Assembly (NCBI RefSeq): GCF_006542765.1
Contig: NZ_SKCD01000066.1
Span: 1-64,000, forward strand
Direction of reading: 5' to 3'
Length of the DNA stretch: 64,000 nucleotides
From: Paenibacillus luteus
GTDB lineage: Bacteria; Bacillota; Bacilli; Paenibacillales; Paenibacillaceae
The position numbers and the translations under genes were made by a program. This document shows positions 31,988 to 41,942 of this stretch, one piece after another. Position 1 is the stretch's first letter. Every line of letters starts with the position of its first letter. The notes beneath the pieces are model-generated. The model saw nothing but the letters and a program-made list of their open reading frames with translations, had not been told where the DNA came from and searched no databases.

Positions 31988-32868
31988 AAGCTGCCAAGCT
32001 CAAGCAGCAGCAGGAGTGGGATATATCGTCGTTCATCACTGTTTTCGGTTTCGAGTCCAATGTAAATATGGCCGCTGTTCCATTTGTTGTATCCGATAAC
32101 AGACCACACATAAAGCATCTGGCCTTCGAACAGCTCAGCGGTATAGCGGAGCTGTTCTTTGTTGTTTATTTTGGCAAAGAGAGAAGAATATGATTTTGAG
32201 CTGATAGGAAGTGGCTGGCTTGTGAGCCAAGGCATCTTATCGAATGTGCTGAATGAGGGCAAGGTGACTTGTTTCAAAAGAGTGGCATTGCCAGTGATTT
32301 GCAGACGTTCAGCTGTAGGAAGCTTCGTTTCCGAAGCTTTAAGCCAGTCTTTGGACTGAGCGGGAAGAGCCTCGCCGCTGGCTGCATCTGCAAAATCTGA
32401 GCTGCTGCCGGAAGTTACCTTCCACGCAGCGAGCAGCGGATGCACATACAAAGCTTCAACGCTGTCGGCCGGCTTCAATAGCTCAAGCTGCTTGATGGAG
32501 CGCGAAATGGTGCGCCCGTCAAATAGCGGCTGGCTGCCGACCCCATATTCGCCAAGTTGATAGCCGCCTGCTTCCACGGCATGAATAATCAGATAGCCGA
32601 CGGTCTGGCTGTTATGCTTCACCAGAACCAGCCAGCTGTGCGTTCCGGGACCAATCGGTGAAATATCGAGCGTAGAGGACTTCCATTTGGCAAAAGAGGA
32701 CTGGACGGCAAGCTCGTCCACCCAACGCTTGGCTTGCTGCTGAAGCGGCTCATATGCTGCAGTAGATTGCTGGGCAGCTGCCGCAGGCTGCTGCTGCAAG
32801 CCCCCGGCATATAACACAACAGCGGTTAATACGCAGGCTGCTGTAAACTTAATGAATTTTTTTGGCAT
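31978..32868 (-). CDS. Secreted protein of unknown function
   Basis: 296 aa. A clear signal peptide (FIKFTAACVLTAVVLYAGGL, cleavage near AAAA). The mature part has W-rich and Q/K-rich beta-strands, but no catalytic motif I recognise. It ends convergent to yqzE with a 10-nt overlap. An SD AGGTGAT precedes the ATG. Confidence 0.7.
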   Translation of the reverse strand: MPKKFIKFTAACVLTAVVLYAGGLQQQPAAAAQQSTAAYEPLQQQAKRWVDELAVQSSFAKWKSSTLDISPIGPGTHSWLVLVKHNSQTVGYLIIHAVEAGGYQLGEYGVGSQPLFDGRTISRSIKQLELLKPADSVEALYVHPLLAAWKVTSGSSSDFADAASGEALPAQSKDWLKASETKLPTAERLQITGNATLLKQVTLPSFSTFDKMPWLTSQPLPISSKSYSSLFAKINNKEQLRYTAELFEGQMLYVWSVIGYNKWNSGHIYIGLETENSDERRYIPLLLLLELGSFYL

Positions 32869-32931
32869 GATTCATCACCTCTTAGCTATTGTAACGGACA
32901 GGCTTGAAGAAGGCTGTTACAACGTGTCACG

Positions 32932-32962
32932 TGAAGGCGGCCTTGTGACCGCCTTTTTTTGG
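32932..32962. terminator. Hairpin with T-run (plus strand)
   Basis: AAGGCGG (32934-32940) with CCGCCTT (32949-32955) and T7 on the plus strand. Confidence 0.5.
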
Positions 32963-32992
32963 CGTATCGCTGCGGATAAGGTCTAATTGCTG

Positions 32993-33952
32993 TCAATCGA
33001 TGCCCTCAAGGTGGAATATGCCGCAATTAATGGCGGACGCCGTCACACGCGGCTCATATTGCCAGCGGATCTCGGATTGCCTCTGCGCGAATTGCTCCTC
33101 AACCGACGGTCTGTTTTCTTCCAGCGCGTTCTTGACCAGCGGCTCGTAATATCCCCTAATGCGCTCGAGTTCTTCTTCCAGCCTGGCAGAAGCACCCTCT
33201 GCCCAGCTGTAATCATAGCTTCTAAGCTTACGCTCCAGCGTTTGCTCGACAATGTTTAATGCCTTGTTAAAGGAAATGCCGTTTTTCGTAATGTGAATAT
33301 TGGCTGGCAGCCGTGGCGTTAGCTTATGGGTAATCAACCGATCATAGAAATGTTCAACGCATTGACCGGTCGCTAGAGAAATGCCATAACAATGTATTTC
33401 CTCACGCTTGCGGTCACTAGCGAATTCCACCCGCATGTTCACACCGAGCCAAGCCGTGTAGGGCGTGGAGGAGAAAGGATTCGCGCTGCGGCGCTCCGCC
33501 TCCTGGAACAAATGAACGAAGCTGCCTTTGGCTTTCGCTGCCTCGAACAGCTGCTCAAGCTTGCGAGCGCCGAAGAACAAATCCTCGCGAGGGACGCGAG
33601 CTGGCGCAGCCAGATTGCCGTGAACGAAGCCAAGGGAGCGCCCGAGCGCGGCGTTAGCTGCCGCATCCTGCGCGTTAACGGCTCCTTCCGCTTGAGCGTT
33701 AGCCGCTTCGGTTTTTTTGAGTTCCTCCGCTGCGTCATATTTATGTTTATCCGTAACGAATAGGAAGGTCATCGTCTCCGGATCAGCGCCGACCCGATCC
33801 ACGAAGCTCCAATAGTAGGGGCGGTTCGTTAACTCGCGGTCGGCGTGAGGAGAGAGTTTCACGGTAAAATGAGTGGGCGATTTTTCCAAAATCGAGCACT
33901 CGGTAGCTTCTAAATAACGGTTGACGAATTTGTGCACCTGTTTCTCGTTCAA
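32993..33952 (-). CDS. yqhG: YqhG-family protein
   Basis: 319 aa. The overall pattern (FVNRYLEATECSILEKSPTHFTVKLSPHADRELTNRPYYW ... and the EELERIRGYYE helix) matches YqhG of Bacillus, whose function is unknown. An alanine-rich insert (AEGAVNAQDAAANAALG) lies near residue 100. The start codon overlaps the helicase stop by 4 nt, so the two are coupled, and the pair matches the yqhGH order. Confidence 0.85.
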   Translation of the reverse strand: MNEKQVHKFVNRYLEATECSILEKSPTHFTVKLSPHADRELTNRPYYWSFVDRVGADPETMTFLFVTDKHKYDAAEELKKTEAANAQAEGAVNAQDAAANAALGRSLGFVHGNLAAPARVPREDLFFGARKLEQLFEAAKAKGSFVHLFQEAERRSANPFSSTPYTAWLGVNMRVEFASDRKREEIHCYGISLATGQCVEHFYDRLITHKLTPRLPANIHITKNGISFNKALNIVEQTLERKLRSYDYSWAEGASARLEEELERIRGYYEPLVKNALEENRPSVEEQFAQRQSEIRWQYEPRVTASAINCGIFHLEGID

Positions 33953-35772
33953 GGCTGCACCTCCACGGTTTGTCCAAGTGAATCTAGATTGATCAGCAAA
34001 TCAGGAGTTGAAGCGACTTTGGCGTCGCCAGTAATTACCTCTTCGCGAATACGGCTGAGTGAGGAACCCAAATGGTTGATTTTTTGCTTCAAATCGGAAT
34101 CATTGCCAGCTTCCAGCATCATTTTGGCTAATCGCTGCTCAATGGAGCCATCGCCTTTCTCAAAGCGCTCCAAGATGTGGTCAAGCTCACCGATAACCAG
34201 CTCGAACAGATTGATTTTCTCATGCAATAAATTGACGATATGCTCCTCAATGGTTCCGACGGTGCACAGATTGTAGATTTTTACATCTTCTTTCTGACCG
34301 AGGCGATGGACGCGCCCGATTCGCTGCTCTACCCGCATCGGGTTCCATGGCAGGTCGAAATTAATCATGTGGTGGCAAAATTGCAGATTAATGCCCTCGC
34401 CGCCAGCTTCCGTAGCAATCAGGATTTGGGCGCGGCCGCGAAATAAATCCATCATCCAATCCTTTTTGCCTCGATTCATACCGCCTCGGTACGGTACGGC
34501 AATCATATTTTGCGCCCGGAAAAATTGCAGCAAATATTCCTGAGTGGCTCGGTACTCGGTGAAAATAATGACTTTGTCATTCATTTCTTTGACGAGCTCC
34601 ATCGCTTTTTCCGCTTTGGTATTCGCTTTAATATGCTTGATTTTCTCGACCAGCTCCCAAATTTTCGGGCGCATAGGCGAGTCCTCTGACGTTTTTTTGA
34701 ACAAATTAACGAGAGTCAGAAACACGGCATCCCGGCTGCTGCACACTTCGCGCTGAAGCGTGACGAGGGAGAGCATGCTGGATAGATCGCCGCCGCTTTC
34801 TTCATAACGCTCCTTGACGAATCCGGTAACCGCATCGTACAGCGCCTTCTCATCTTCGGAGAGCGTTAGCGGAATGTTTTTGACAAAACGTTTCGTGAAA
34901 TGGATGCCGCCATCTCCACGGCGATTGCGAATCATAACCCCTGACAATGCTTCTTGGAGCTGGTCCTCGTTCTTCGGAAGACGTTTGTCGACGACAAAAT
35001 TGGCTGCGAAATCGCTTTGGCCGCCAAGCTGGCCGGGCTTTAGCAGCGTGATCAGGTTGAACAGCTCATCCATATCGTTTTGGATCGGCGTTGCGGTCAG
35101 CAGCAGGCAATATTTTTTGCGCAAAATATTAGCGAATTGATAGTTGGTTGTTTTCTTGTTTTTCAGCTTATGCGCTTCATCGATAATGATTAGATCATAA
35201 TCGGTCCCGAGCACCAACTCGCGATGCGGCTCGCGCTTGGCGGTATCGATGGAAGCGACGACAACGTCATAACCCCAGGTATGCGCCTTCTTCTGGGCGA
35301 CCGCGGAAATGCCGAACTTTTGGTTAAGCTCCCGCACCCACTGAAGCACGAGGGAAGCAGGTACGAGAATCAGAATTCGCTTGGCTAGTCCTCGCACCAT
35401 ATATTCTTTGAGCACAAGTCCAGCTTCTATCGTTTTGCCAAGCCCGACCTCGTCAGCAAGAATGGCTCTGCCACCCATTTCATGAACGACCTTGCGCGCC
35501 GTGCTGATCTGATGCTCCATCGGCTCGAAGGAGGGAAGCGAGCGCAAGCAGAGCAGCTCGTCGAAGCTTTCGATTCGTTTGGCTTGTTCTGCTTCCATAG
35601 CAAGTTGATATAGCGTCCAATCATCCCATGGTCCGCCCTTTGTCAAACGGTTTTGCAGCTCATCAAACCATGAGCGGTCACACTGTAGGTCAACTAGCGG
35701 ATGCAGCTTGCGCGTCGCGATAGCTGTGCCGGTTTCGGCTGAAGCAGCCTGCGGCGTTGTAGGGATTGTCAT
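33949..35772 (-). CDS. yqhH: SNF2-family helicase (YqhH-like)
   Basis: 607 aa with SD GGAAGGAG. The helicase motifs are all visible: Q/I region with DEVGLGKTIEAGL (Walker A), DEAHKLKN (Walker B), LTATPIQN, and the C-terminal ATEAGGEGINLQFC and QRIGRVHRLGQ. It moves on double-stranded DNA and probably remodels protein-DNA complexes, like RapA/HepA. Cotranscribed with yqhG. Confidence 0.93.
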   Translation of the reverse strand: MTIPTTPQAASAETGTAIATRKLHPLVDLQCDRSWFDELQNRLTKGGPWDDWTLYQLAMEAEQAKRIESFDELLCLRSLPSFEPMEHQISTARKVVHEMGGRAILADEVGLGKTIEAGLVLKEYMVRGLAKRILILVPASLVLQWVRELNQKFGISAVAQKKAHTWGYDVVVASIDTAKREPHRELVLGTDYDLIIIDEAHKLKNKKTTNYQFANILRKKYCLLLTATPIQNDMDELFNLITLLKPGQLGGQSDFAANFVVDKRLPKNEDQLQEALSGVMIRNRRGDGGIHFTKRFVKNIPLTLSEDEKALYDAVTGFVKERYEESGGDLSSMLSLVTLQREVCSSRDAVFLTLVNLFKKTSEDSPMRPKIWELVEKIKHIKANTKAEKAMELVKEMNDKVIIFTEYRATQEYLLQFFRAQNMIAVPYRGGMNRGKKDWMMDLFRGRAQILIATEAGGEGINLQFCHHMINFDLPWNPMRVEQRIGRVHRLGQKEDVKIYNLCTVGTIEEHIVNLLHEKINLFELVIGELDHILERFEKGDGSIEQRLAKMMLEAGNDSDLKQKINHLGSSLSRIREEVITGDAKVASTPDLLINLDSLGQTVEVQP

Positions 35773-35937
35773 TGCGTGCAGCTCCTTCCAGAGTAAAAGG
35801 GATAAGTTGTAATCAGTATTGCCTTTTCATCCAATATTAATAAGAAGCGGATTAAAAAAGAGATAGGACAAGCAAAAGCGAGAGCGTGGTCATGTAAGCG
35901 GCACTGCTTGCGTAATTTGGGTTTAAATGAACATGGA

Positions 35938-35986
35938 AATCAATATGTAGTATAGTATAATGATTAAATAACACAATATATTGTGC
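35938..35986 (+). promoter_or_regulatory. Two NrdR boxes and promoter of nrdJ
   Basis: A good NrdR box ACACAATATATTGTGC lies at 35971-35986 and a weaker one (AATCAATATGTAGTAT) at 35938-35953, 33 bp apart, about three DNA turns. TATAAT at 35956-35961 lies between them. This is the usual NrdR repressor layout. Confidence 0.8.
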
Positions 35987-36049
35987 TTATTGCATATCAT
36001 AACGTACATATGCCGATAGCGCGGAACGATGACGAAAGAGGTGGCTGGG

Positions 36050-38680
36050 ATGGAGAAGACTGGCGGGAAACGTCTTGAGGGCTTAAGCGAAAAAATATTT
36101 TTGGACCGGTACGCGTGGAAAAATGCAGATACGAGCCAGACGGAAATCGGAGATATTGTGCTCGTTCTAACGAAGGATGATCCCAAGTTTCCTGTAAAAG
36201 AAGTCGGGGAAGTTATTGCCCGCCAAGGCGGGAGCGTAACGGTAAGGCTGGGCAGTGGAGAACAGGTCGAGTCTAGCGTGGAGAAGCTGACGCTGACGAT
36301 TGAGAAAACACCCGAGGAGATGTGGGATCGTTTGGCCGAAGCGATGGCGTCGGTGGAGCAACGGACCAATAAACAGCAGGAATGGCAGGAGAAATTCAGA
36401 TATATACTGGACGATTGGAAGCTTGTGCCTGGCGGCAGGATTGCAGCAGGTGCGGGTGCAAGCGAAGAGCTGACGCTATTCAATTGTTACGTCATTCCTT
36501 CACCCAAGGATAGCCGGGGCGGGATTATGACGACGCTCACAGAGATGACAGAGATCATGGCGCGCGGCGGCGGAGTAGGGATGAATTTGTCATCGCTGCG
36601 CCCACGAAGAGCCATTGTTGCTGGCGTTAACGGATCATCTAGCGGTTCGGTATCTTGGGGTGGACTGTTCAGTTATACGACAGGATTAATAGAGCAAGGC
36701 GGCAGCCGAAGAGGCGCTTTGATGCTGATGCTCAACGACTGGCATCCCGACGTGCTTGAATTCATTACCGTAAAGCAGACAATGGGTCAGGTGACGAATG
36801 CGAATTTGTCTGTTTGCGTGAGCAACGCTTTCATGAAGGCCGTGAAGGAAGACTTAAATTGGGAGCTAGTATTTCCGGATACGAAGGAAGAAGGCTACGA
36901 CGAGCTGTGGACGGGTGACCTGGATGAATGGAGACGGCTGGGCAAAAGAGTCATCGCTTACAAAACCGTTCGCGCCCGCGAGATTTGGCAAGCGATTATC
37001 GAATCGGCTTGGAAATCGGCTGAGCCCGGCGTCGTCTTTATGGAATATTACAACCAAATGTCGAACAGCTGGTATTTTAATCCGATTATCAGCACGAATC
37101 CTTGCGGCGAGCAGGGCTTGCCTGGCTGGGGCGTGTGCAACCTGTCCGCCATTAATCTGTCCAAATTTTATGACGAAGAGAAACATGATGTCGCTTGGGA
37201 GGAGCTGGCCAAGGTTACGCGATGGTCAGTGAGGTTCCTTGATAACGTGATCGACAAAACGCCTTATCATTTTGAAGAGAACGAACGGAACCAGAAGCTG
37301 GAGCGTAGAATCGGACTGGGAACGATGGGGCTTGCGGAGCTGATGATTAAGCTGGAGGTTCGTTACGGCAGCCCGGAGTCGCTTGAATTTCTAGATAAGC
37401 TATACGGCTTTATGGCACATGAATCCTATTTAGCCTCTACTGAAATCGCTGCGGAGAAGGGATCTTTTCAAGCTTTTGATGCAGACAAATTCGTTCAAAG
37501 CGGATTTATGAAGCATATGATTGCTGAGTTCCCTGACATTGGAGAAGCCGTGGCGGAGCGGGGCATGCGCAATGTGACCGTCATCACGCAGGCTCCTACA
37601 GGAAGCACCGGAACGATGGTCGGAACCTCAACGGGAATCGAGCCATATTTTGCTTTCGAATATTTTCGCCAAAGCCGGCTTGGTTACGATAAACAGGATG
37701 TGCCAATCGCTGCGGAATGGAAAGAAGAGCATCCCGGGCAGGAGCTGCCCGATTATTTTGTTACTTCAATGAGCTTGTCAGCCGAAGACCATATCCGTGT
37801 GCAGGCAGCCATTCAGCGCTGGGTTGACAGCTCCATATCCAAAACGGCGAATTGCCCGGCAGACTTCACCGTTGAAGAAACAGGCCGACTTTACGAGCTT
37901 GCGTTCGAGCTTGGCTGCAAAGGGGTAACGATTTACCGTGACGGCAGCCGTGACGTACAAGTTCTCTCTACGTCCAAGGCAGAGAAGGCAGAGAAAACAG
38001 AGGTACAGACAGAGGAGAAAGCAGACTCCGAAGCCGCTCCTACAGTGGACAGTGAAGCTTATTTTGATGCAGACTTGGTGGAAGCCATCGTACCGGGCGC
38101 ACTCCCGCAAACGGAGCAGGTGATGGACAAACAGTATAAACGCAGGCCTCAGGTGCTGCGCGGCGCGACTTACAAAGTAAACACGCCATTCGGCATGGCC
38201 TATATTACCATTAACGATCTGAACGGCACGCCAGGCGAAATCTTTTTGAACGTGGGCAAGGCAGGCTCGGACGTATTTGCCATGGCTGAAGCGCTTGGCC
38301 GCGTTTGTTCATTATTCTTGCGTTATGGCGATCATGGAAGCAAGGTCAGCTTGCTGATCAAGCATCTGAAAGGGATTGGCGGGACGGGCGCAATCGGCTT
38401 TGGCGTAAACCGGGTTGAATCAATTGCCGATGCGGTTGCCAAATCGTTGGAGCTGCACTTGGCAAGCGCAGAGGAAACGGCAGTGGCAGTTGAAGCGCAT
38501 GTGTTGTTGGCTCAGCCTGAGCCTGTCCCAGTTAAAGAGGCTCCTATCGCAGCTAATCAGCATGGACACGAGGCGCACACGGGCTCCCGCGATCTATGTC
38601 CGTCATGCGGCTCGGCTGCTTTGATCAATATAGAAGGCTGCAAGCAGTGCAGCAATTGCGGGTATAGCAAGTGTAATTGA
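36050..38680 (+). CDS. nrdJ: Adenosylcobalamin-dependent ribonucleotide reductase
   Basis: 876 aa from ATG 36050, 7 nt after AGAGGTGG. It makes deoxyribonucleotides with a B12 radical, without oxygen or an iron subunit. Visible: LFNCYVIPSP (first redox Cys), the catalytic NPCGEQ region, TQAPTGSTGTMVGTS, and a C-terminal CxxC pair of zinc-ribbon type (CPSC ... CKQCSNCGYSKC). A linker of about 40 E/K-rich residues precedes the C-terminal half. NrdR boxes lie upstream. No B12 riboswitch was seen in the leader. Confidence 0.95.
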   Translation: MEKTGGKRLEGLSEKIFLDRYAWKNADTSQTEIGDIVLVLTKDDPKFPVKEVGEVIARQGGSVTVRLGSGEQVESSVEKLTLTIEKTPEEMWDRLAEAMASVEQRTNKQQEWQEKFRYILDDWKLVPGGRIAAGAGASEELTLFNCYVIPSPKDSRGGIMTTLTEMTEIMARGGGVGMNLSSLRPRRAIVAGVNGSSSGSVSWGGLFSYTTGLIEQGGSRRGALMLMLNDWHPDVLEFITVKQTMGQVTNANLSVCVSNAFMKAVKEDLNWELVFPDTKEEGYDELWTGDLDEWRRLGKRVIAYKTVRAREIWQAIIESAWKSAEPGVVFMEYYNQMSNSWYFNPIISTNPCGEQGLPGWGVCNLSAINLSKFYDEEKHDVAWEELAKVTRWSVRFLDNVIDKTPYHFEENERNQKLERRIGLGTMGLAELMIKLEVRYGSPESLEFLDKLYGFMAHESYLASTEIAAEKGSFQAFDADKFVQSGFMKHMIAEFPDIGEAVAERGMRNVTVITQAPTGSTGTMVGTSTGIEPYFAFEYFRQSRLGYDKQDVPIAAEWKEEHPGQELPDYFVTSMSLSAEDHIRVQAAIQRWVDSSISKTANCPADFTVEETGRLYELAFELGCKGVTIYRDGSRDVQVLSTSKAEKAEKTEVQTEEKADSEAAPTVDSEAYFDADLVEAIVPGALPQTEQVMDKQYKRRPQVLRGATYKVNTPFGMAYITINDLNGTPGEIFLNVGKAGSDVFAMAEALGRVCSLFLRYGDHGSKVSLLIKHLKGIGGTGAIGFGVNRVESIADAVAKSLELHLASAEETAVAVEAHVLLAQPEPVPVKEAPIAANQHGHEAHTGSRDLCPSCGSAALINIEGCKQCSNCGYSKCN

Positions 38681-38697
38681 AGATGTTGGGTGAATGG

Positions 38698-38735
38698 TTA
38701 GAAGTCGACAATTTTCTCTTGTCGACTTCTTTCTG
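38698..38735 (+). terminator. Terminator of nrdJ
   Basis: AGAAGTCGACA (38700-38710) with TGTCGACTTCT (38720-38730), then TTCT. Confidence 0.85.
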
Positions 38736-39084
38736 TTGGTTACATCAGTTGGTTACATATCCCTAGCTAAATGTAATGGTTAGAAGGTTTATTATAAAAG
38801 CATAGAGAATGAACCTTCGTTTGAGCTGAAAAATGCAACAGATTCTTCGGAATGAAGTTTCATCCCAAACCAAAATTCAATGGAGCTAGTTAATAGAAAT
38901 ATTGGAAATTTTTGAAACTAATTGAAAGGTCTTTCGTCTAAATAATATAAACATATTTGCATAAATCGACTTGTATGGAATTCAACAACATCCACTCAGC
39001 AAATCGATGTCGCACAGCATAAAAAAGAGCAATTCACTTGTGAAACAGCCATATTTGAAAAATATCTAAATAAAAGGTGAGAAT
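38736..39084. other. Non-coding gap
   Basis: About 350 AT-rich bases without an ORF over 30 codons, tRNA or clear terminator. The promoter of the small membrane protein should lie here; I cannot pinpoint it. Confidence 0.5.
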
Positions 39085-39282
39085 ATGAGAATGTGGTTTA
39101 ACTTTATTTTGTATGGCCTATTCACCTTTTTAACTGCGGCATGCATTAACTTAGTTTTAAATCACATCATGTATATAGAGACGCCGAAATGGTATGAAAC
39201 ACCATATTTCCGAACGACTTGTCTCCTAATTATGTATCTAACCGTTTCCTACTTTTTCTTTCGAAAGAGGACAGGCTTCTGA
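39085..39282 (+). CDS. Small two-helix membrane protein
   Basis: 65 aa with SD AAAGGTGAG. Two hydrophobic segments (MWFNFILYGLFTFLTAACI and TTCLLIMYLTVSYFFF) joined by a short loop, ending in basic RKRTGF. No family recognised. A terminator follows. Confidence 0.55.
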   Translation: MRMWFNFILYGLFTFLTAACINLVLNHIMYIETPKWYETPYFRTTCLLIMYLTVSYFFFRKRTGF

Positions 39283-39340
39283 ATAAACGGCAGAATTGTG
39301 ATTCTATTACCATTCAAAGCCACTATGAACAAAAAACTCG

Positions 39341-39388
39341 AAAAAGACTAAGCTCCCTTTTGCGAGAGAGGCGCTTAGTCTTTTTTTT
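39341..39388. terminator. Two-way terminator
   Basis: AAAAAGACTAAGC (39341-39353) with GCTTAGTCTTTTT (39373-39385). Confidence 0.85.
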
Positions 39389-39422
39389 ATCCAGCATAAT
39401 ACGCCAATTAAGGGCTGGATCA

Positions 39423-39884
39423 TTAGACCTGCGGCCGATATTTTTTCCATTTGCGAATTTTCGCCCGGAACGTTTTGAATGGGGCTGCGGAATTAATATG
39501 AATCCACCGGGACATCGGCCATTTTGGATTGGTTCCTGTCCATTGGCGCATGCCTTGGATAAAAAGCTCATCATCACTTAGCGTGCTGATCCAGTCCTGC
39601 CATTGATGTTCGGTTTTATTGAGCAATCTTCTGAGCTCGTGTAAGGAATAATGAGAATAAGTGCTGTAAAAGGATTGATACATTGCGCCTAATTGATTCC
39701 ATTTATATTGGGGATGCGGCATACTCACAGGTTTACCTGCTTGTTCATCCCGATCCCAATTCATAACAAGGTTAAGCCAGCCAAGCTGGTAGGCTATGAT
39801 TTCAGCGGGTGTCCGATCAACTTCGGCAATGCTTAGATCTTTATGTTCTTCCGCAATGTCATTGAATTCAACATCCAAAAGCAA
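39423..39884 (-). CDS. ClbS/DfsB-family protein, start uncertain
   Basis: 153 aa from TTG 39884. The sequence EVDRTPAEIIAYQLGWLNLVMNWDRDE, then KWNQLGAMYQSFYSTYSHYSL and WIHINSAAPFKTFRAKIRKWKK, is typical of ClbS/DfsB four-helix proteins (ClbS protects DNA against colibactin in E. coli; other members are uncharacterised). The frame is open further upstream and a GAGGAG SD lies at 39955-39960, but the codon after it is CTA (39948-39950), not a usual start. The real N-terminus, about 22 residues longer, may thus have lost its start. Confidence 0.75.
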   Translation of the reverse strand: MLLDVEFNDIAEEHKDLSIAEVDRTPAEIIAYQLGWLNLVMNWDRDEQAGKPVSMPHPQYKWNQLGAMYQSFYSTYSHYSLHELRRLLNKTEHQWQDWISTLSDDELFIQGMRQWTGTNPKWPMSRWIHINSAAPFKTFRAKIRKWKKYRPQV

Positions 39885-40169
39885 ATAACCGCTATGAATG
39901 GCTTCTATTAATTCATCTTTGGATTGATAGTCGTAACTGCTTATGTCTAGCTCACTCCTCGTTCTTTTTGACTAGTTTATCATGTATAGAGTAAAAAATG
40001 TGAAACTTTGTAAGCTGTTTTGCCGTAAAATAGATTAATGCTCTGGTCTAGAGGAGCGAAGTTACTTCGGGTACATTGATCGATTTTATTCGGACTGAAC
40101 GAAAGCTGACTCTCAACCGTCTAAGGGGTACATAGCTATTATTTTCTTAACTAAAGGAGTGTTTTTGGA

Positions 40170-41879
40170 ATGAGACCATCTTCTAACCGCAGTAAGAAAA
40201 ATATAATTGCCGCATCACTCGTACTTGCAATGACAATTCCTTCAGCTGCACAAGCAAGCGCTAATGTCGCATTACAAGCTAATGAAATAACGCAACAAAC
40301 GGATACTTCCATGCAGGTTGCAAATGGGCAATTGATCCCAGTCAGAATCGTGGCTGAAACGTTGGGCGCAGAGCTGAAATGGAACGCGACAAATAAGGCG
40401 GTTACAATTACGAAAGGAACTAGCCAGATTGTGCTGACCATAGGGAAATCCGTTGCGATCGTAGATGGCAAACAGGTGCAATCCGGACAAGTACTCCTTG
40501 ATAAAAATGGAAATATGATTGCTGCGCTTAGCTTTATAAATGAAGCGCTTGGAAGCAGCGTCACGTGGAATGCCGACCAACAATCGGTCATATTTGGTGA
40601 AAATGATTATGCGGGGCGGGCAAGCTCCTTTGTGTATCAGCTCTTCAACAGCCACCATGCCAAGCTCGTGACAACGCTGAATGAGCAATTGAAGAAATCA
40701 CTCCCCGCTCAGGCATTGAACGCTATTTCACAGCAGTATCCACTAGTTTATGGAGCTCCTTCCAAGCAGCTTTCGGCTGCAATCGAGAACAATGACGTGC
40801 ATACGAACGTTGTTATGGTTTATGAAACCGACAAAACGCCTCTTGCCATAACCGTCAGATTTGATAAAGCGGGCCTTATCGACGATTTGTATTTTGAAAT
40901 GGCTGCTCCTGCAGGGCAATATGCTAAGCCGTCCTATGATAAAAGTAATTACACGGAGAAACAAGTTGTCGTAGGCGAAGGCGAGTTTGCTCTTCCAGGA
41001 ACACTGACGGTACCTGCCGGTGAAGGTCCGTTTCCGGTTGTCGTACTCGTTCAAGGCTCCGGTCCGCATGACCGCGATTCTACGATCGGAGGCACTAAAG
41101 TTTTCAAAGATATCGCTGCTGGCTTGGCTGCCCAAAATATTGCCGTATTGCGCTATGAGAAAATTTCCAGAGAGCATACCTTCAAACTTTCAAGCCAGCC
41201 AACCTTTTCCGTCAAAAATGAATCGGCAGATGACGCTTTAAGAGCGGTTGCCTTATTGAAAAAGGCCGACAAAATCGATTCGTCACGAATCTTTGTAGCC
41301 GGACATAGCCAAGGCGGCTATGTGATGCCAATTATTATCGACAATGATCTAAATAATGATATAGCTGGAGCCATACTGCTTTCAGCGCCAAGCGAGAATA
41401 TCACTACCGTACTGGTCGAGCAGCAAAATGAAGGACTGGACCGGATGAAAAAATTAGGTCTCCCCGCCGAGATGATCGCTAGCCAAGAACAAGCGGCAGA
41501 GGCGTGGACGAGTATCGTTGAATTGATTCATAATCCGGACTATTCAGCAGAGAAGCTGCCAGCGAATTTCCCTGTTCCGCCTGCCTATTGGTGGTATGAG
41601 CAGCGGGATTACGAGCCGGCAGCAGCAGCGCAAAAGCAAACAAAGCCGCTCTTGATCTTGCAAGGCGAGAATGACTGGCAAGTATCCATGAAGCAGCTGG
41701 AGGGCTGGAAGAAAGCTTTACAAGCCAAGCCAGAAGTGAAGTTTGTATCTTATCCGAACGTAAACCACTTGCTGACGGAATATGAAGGCTTGTCGATTGG
41801 GATGGAATACAATACGGCTGCTCATGTGTCAGCTTCAATCATTAACGATATGGCGACTTGGATGAACAGCAAGAAATAA
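40170..41879 (+). CDS. Secreted alpha/beta hydrolase with stalk domain
   Basis: 569 aa with AAAGGAG SD. A signal peptide (IIAASLVLAMTIPSAAQA) is followed by a copper-amine-oxidase-like N-terminal/stalk domain (VANGQLIPVRIVAETLGAEL, NEALGSSVTW), a DUF3887-like middle, and an alpha/beta hydrolase domain with the nucleophile elbow GHSQGG, a DHS-type acid region near LLILQGEND and the histidine in NVNHLL. Substrate unknown; probably an esterase working outside the cell. Confidence 0.85.
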   Translation: MRPSSNRSKKNIIAASLVLAMTIPSAAQASANVALQANEITQQTDTSMQVANGQLIPVRIVAETLGAELKWNATNKAVTITKGTSQIVLTIGKSVAIVDGKQVQSGQVLLDKNGNMIAALSFINEALGSSVTWNADQQSVIFGENDYAGRASSFVYQLFNSHHAKLVTTLNEQLKKSLPAQALNAISQQYPLVYGAPSKQLSAAIENNDVHTNVVMVYETDKTPLAITVRFDKAGLIDDLYFEMAAPAGQYAKPSYDKSNYTEKQVVVGEGEFALPGTLTVPAGEGPFPVVVLVQGSGPHDRDSTIGGTKVFKDIAAGLAAQNIAVLRYEKISREHTFKLSSQPTFSVKNESADDALRAVALLKKADKIDSSRIFVAGHSQGGYVMPIIIDNDLNNDIAGAILLSAPSENITTVLVEQQNEGLDRMKKLGLPAEMIASQEQAAEAWTSIVELIHNPDYSAEKLPANFPVPPAYWWYEQRDYEPAAAAQKQTKPLLILQGENDWQVSMKQLEGWKKALQAKPEVKFVSYPNVNHLLTEYEGLSIGMEYNTAAHVSASIINDMATWMNSKK

Positions 41880-41884
41880 GATAG

Positions 41885-41932
41885 AAATGACGGAAGGGAT
41901 GCTTAACCGCATAATCCTTCCGTCATTTTTAT
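41885..41932. terminator. Intrinsic terminator
   Basis: AAATGACGGAAGG with CCTTCCGTCATTT, 18-nt loop, T-run. Confidence 0.85.
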
Positions 41933-41942
41933 TTGGAAACTG

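Noticed and set aside
35773..36049. Cobalamin riboswitch before nrdJ
   Set aside because: No B12-box-like sequence in the leader; NrdR boxes explain control.
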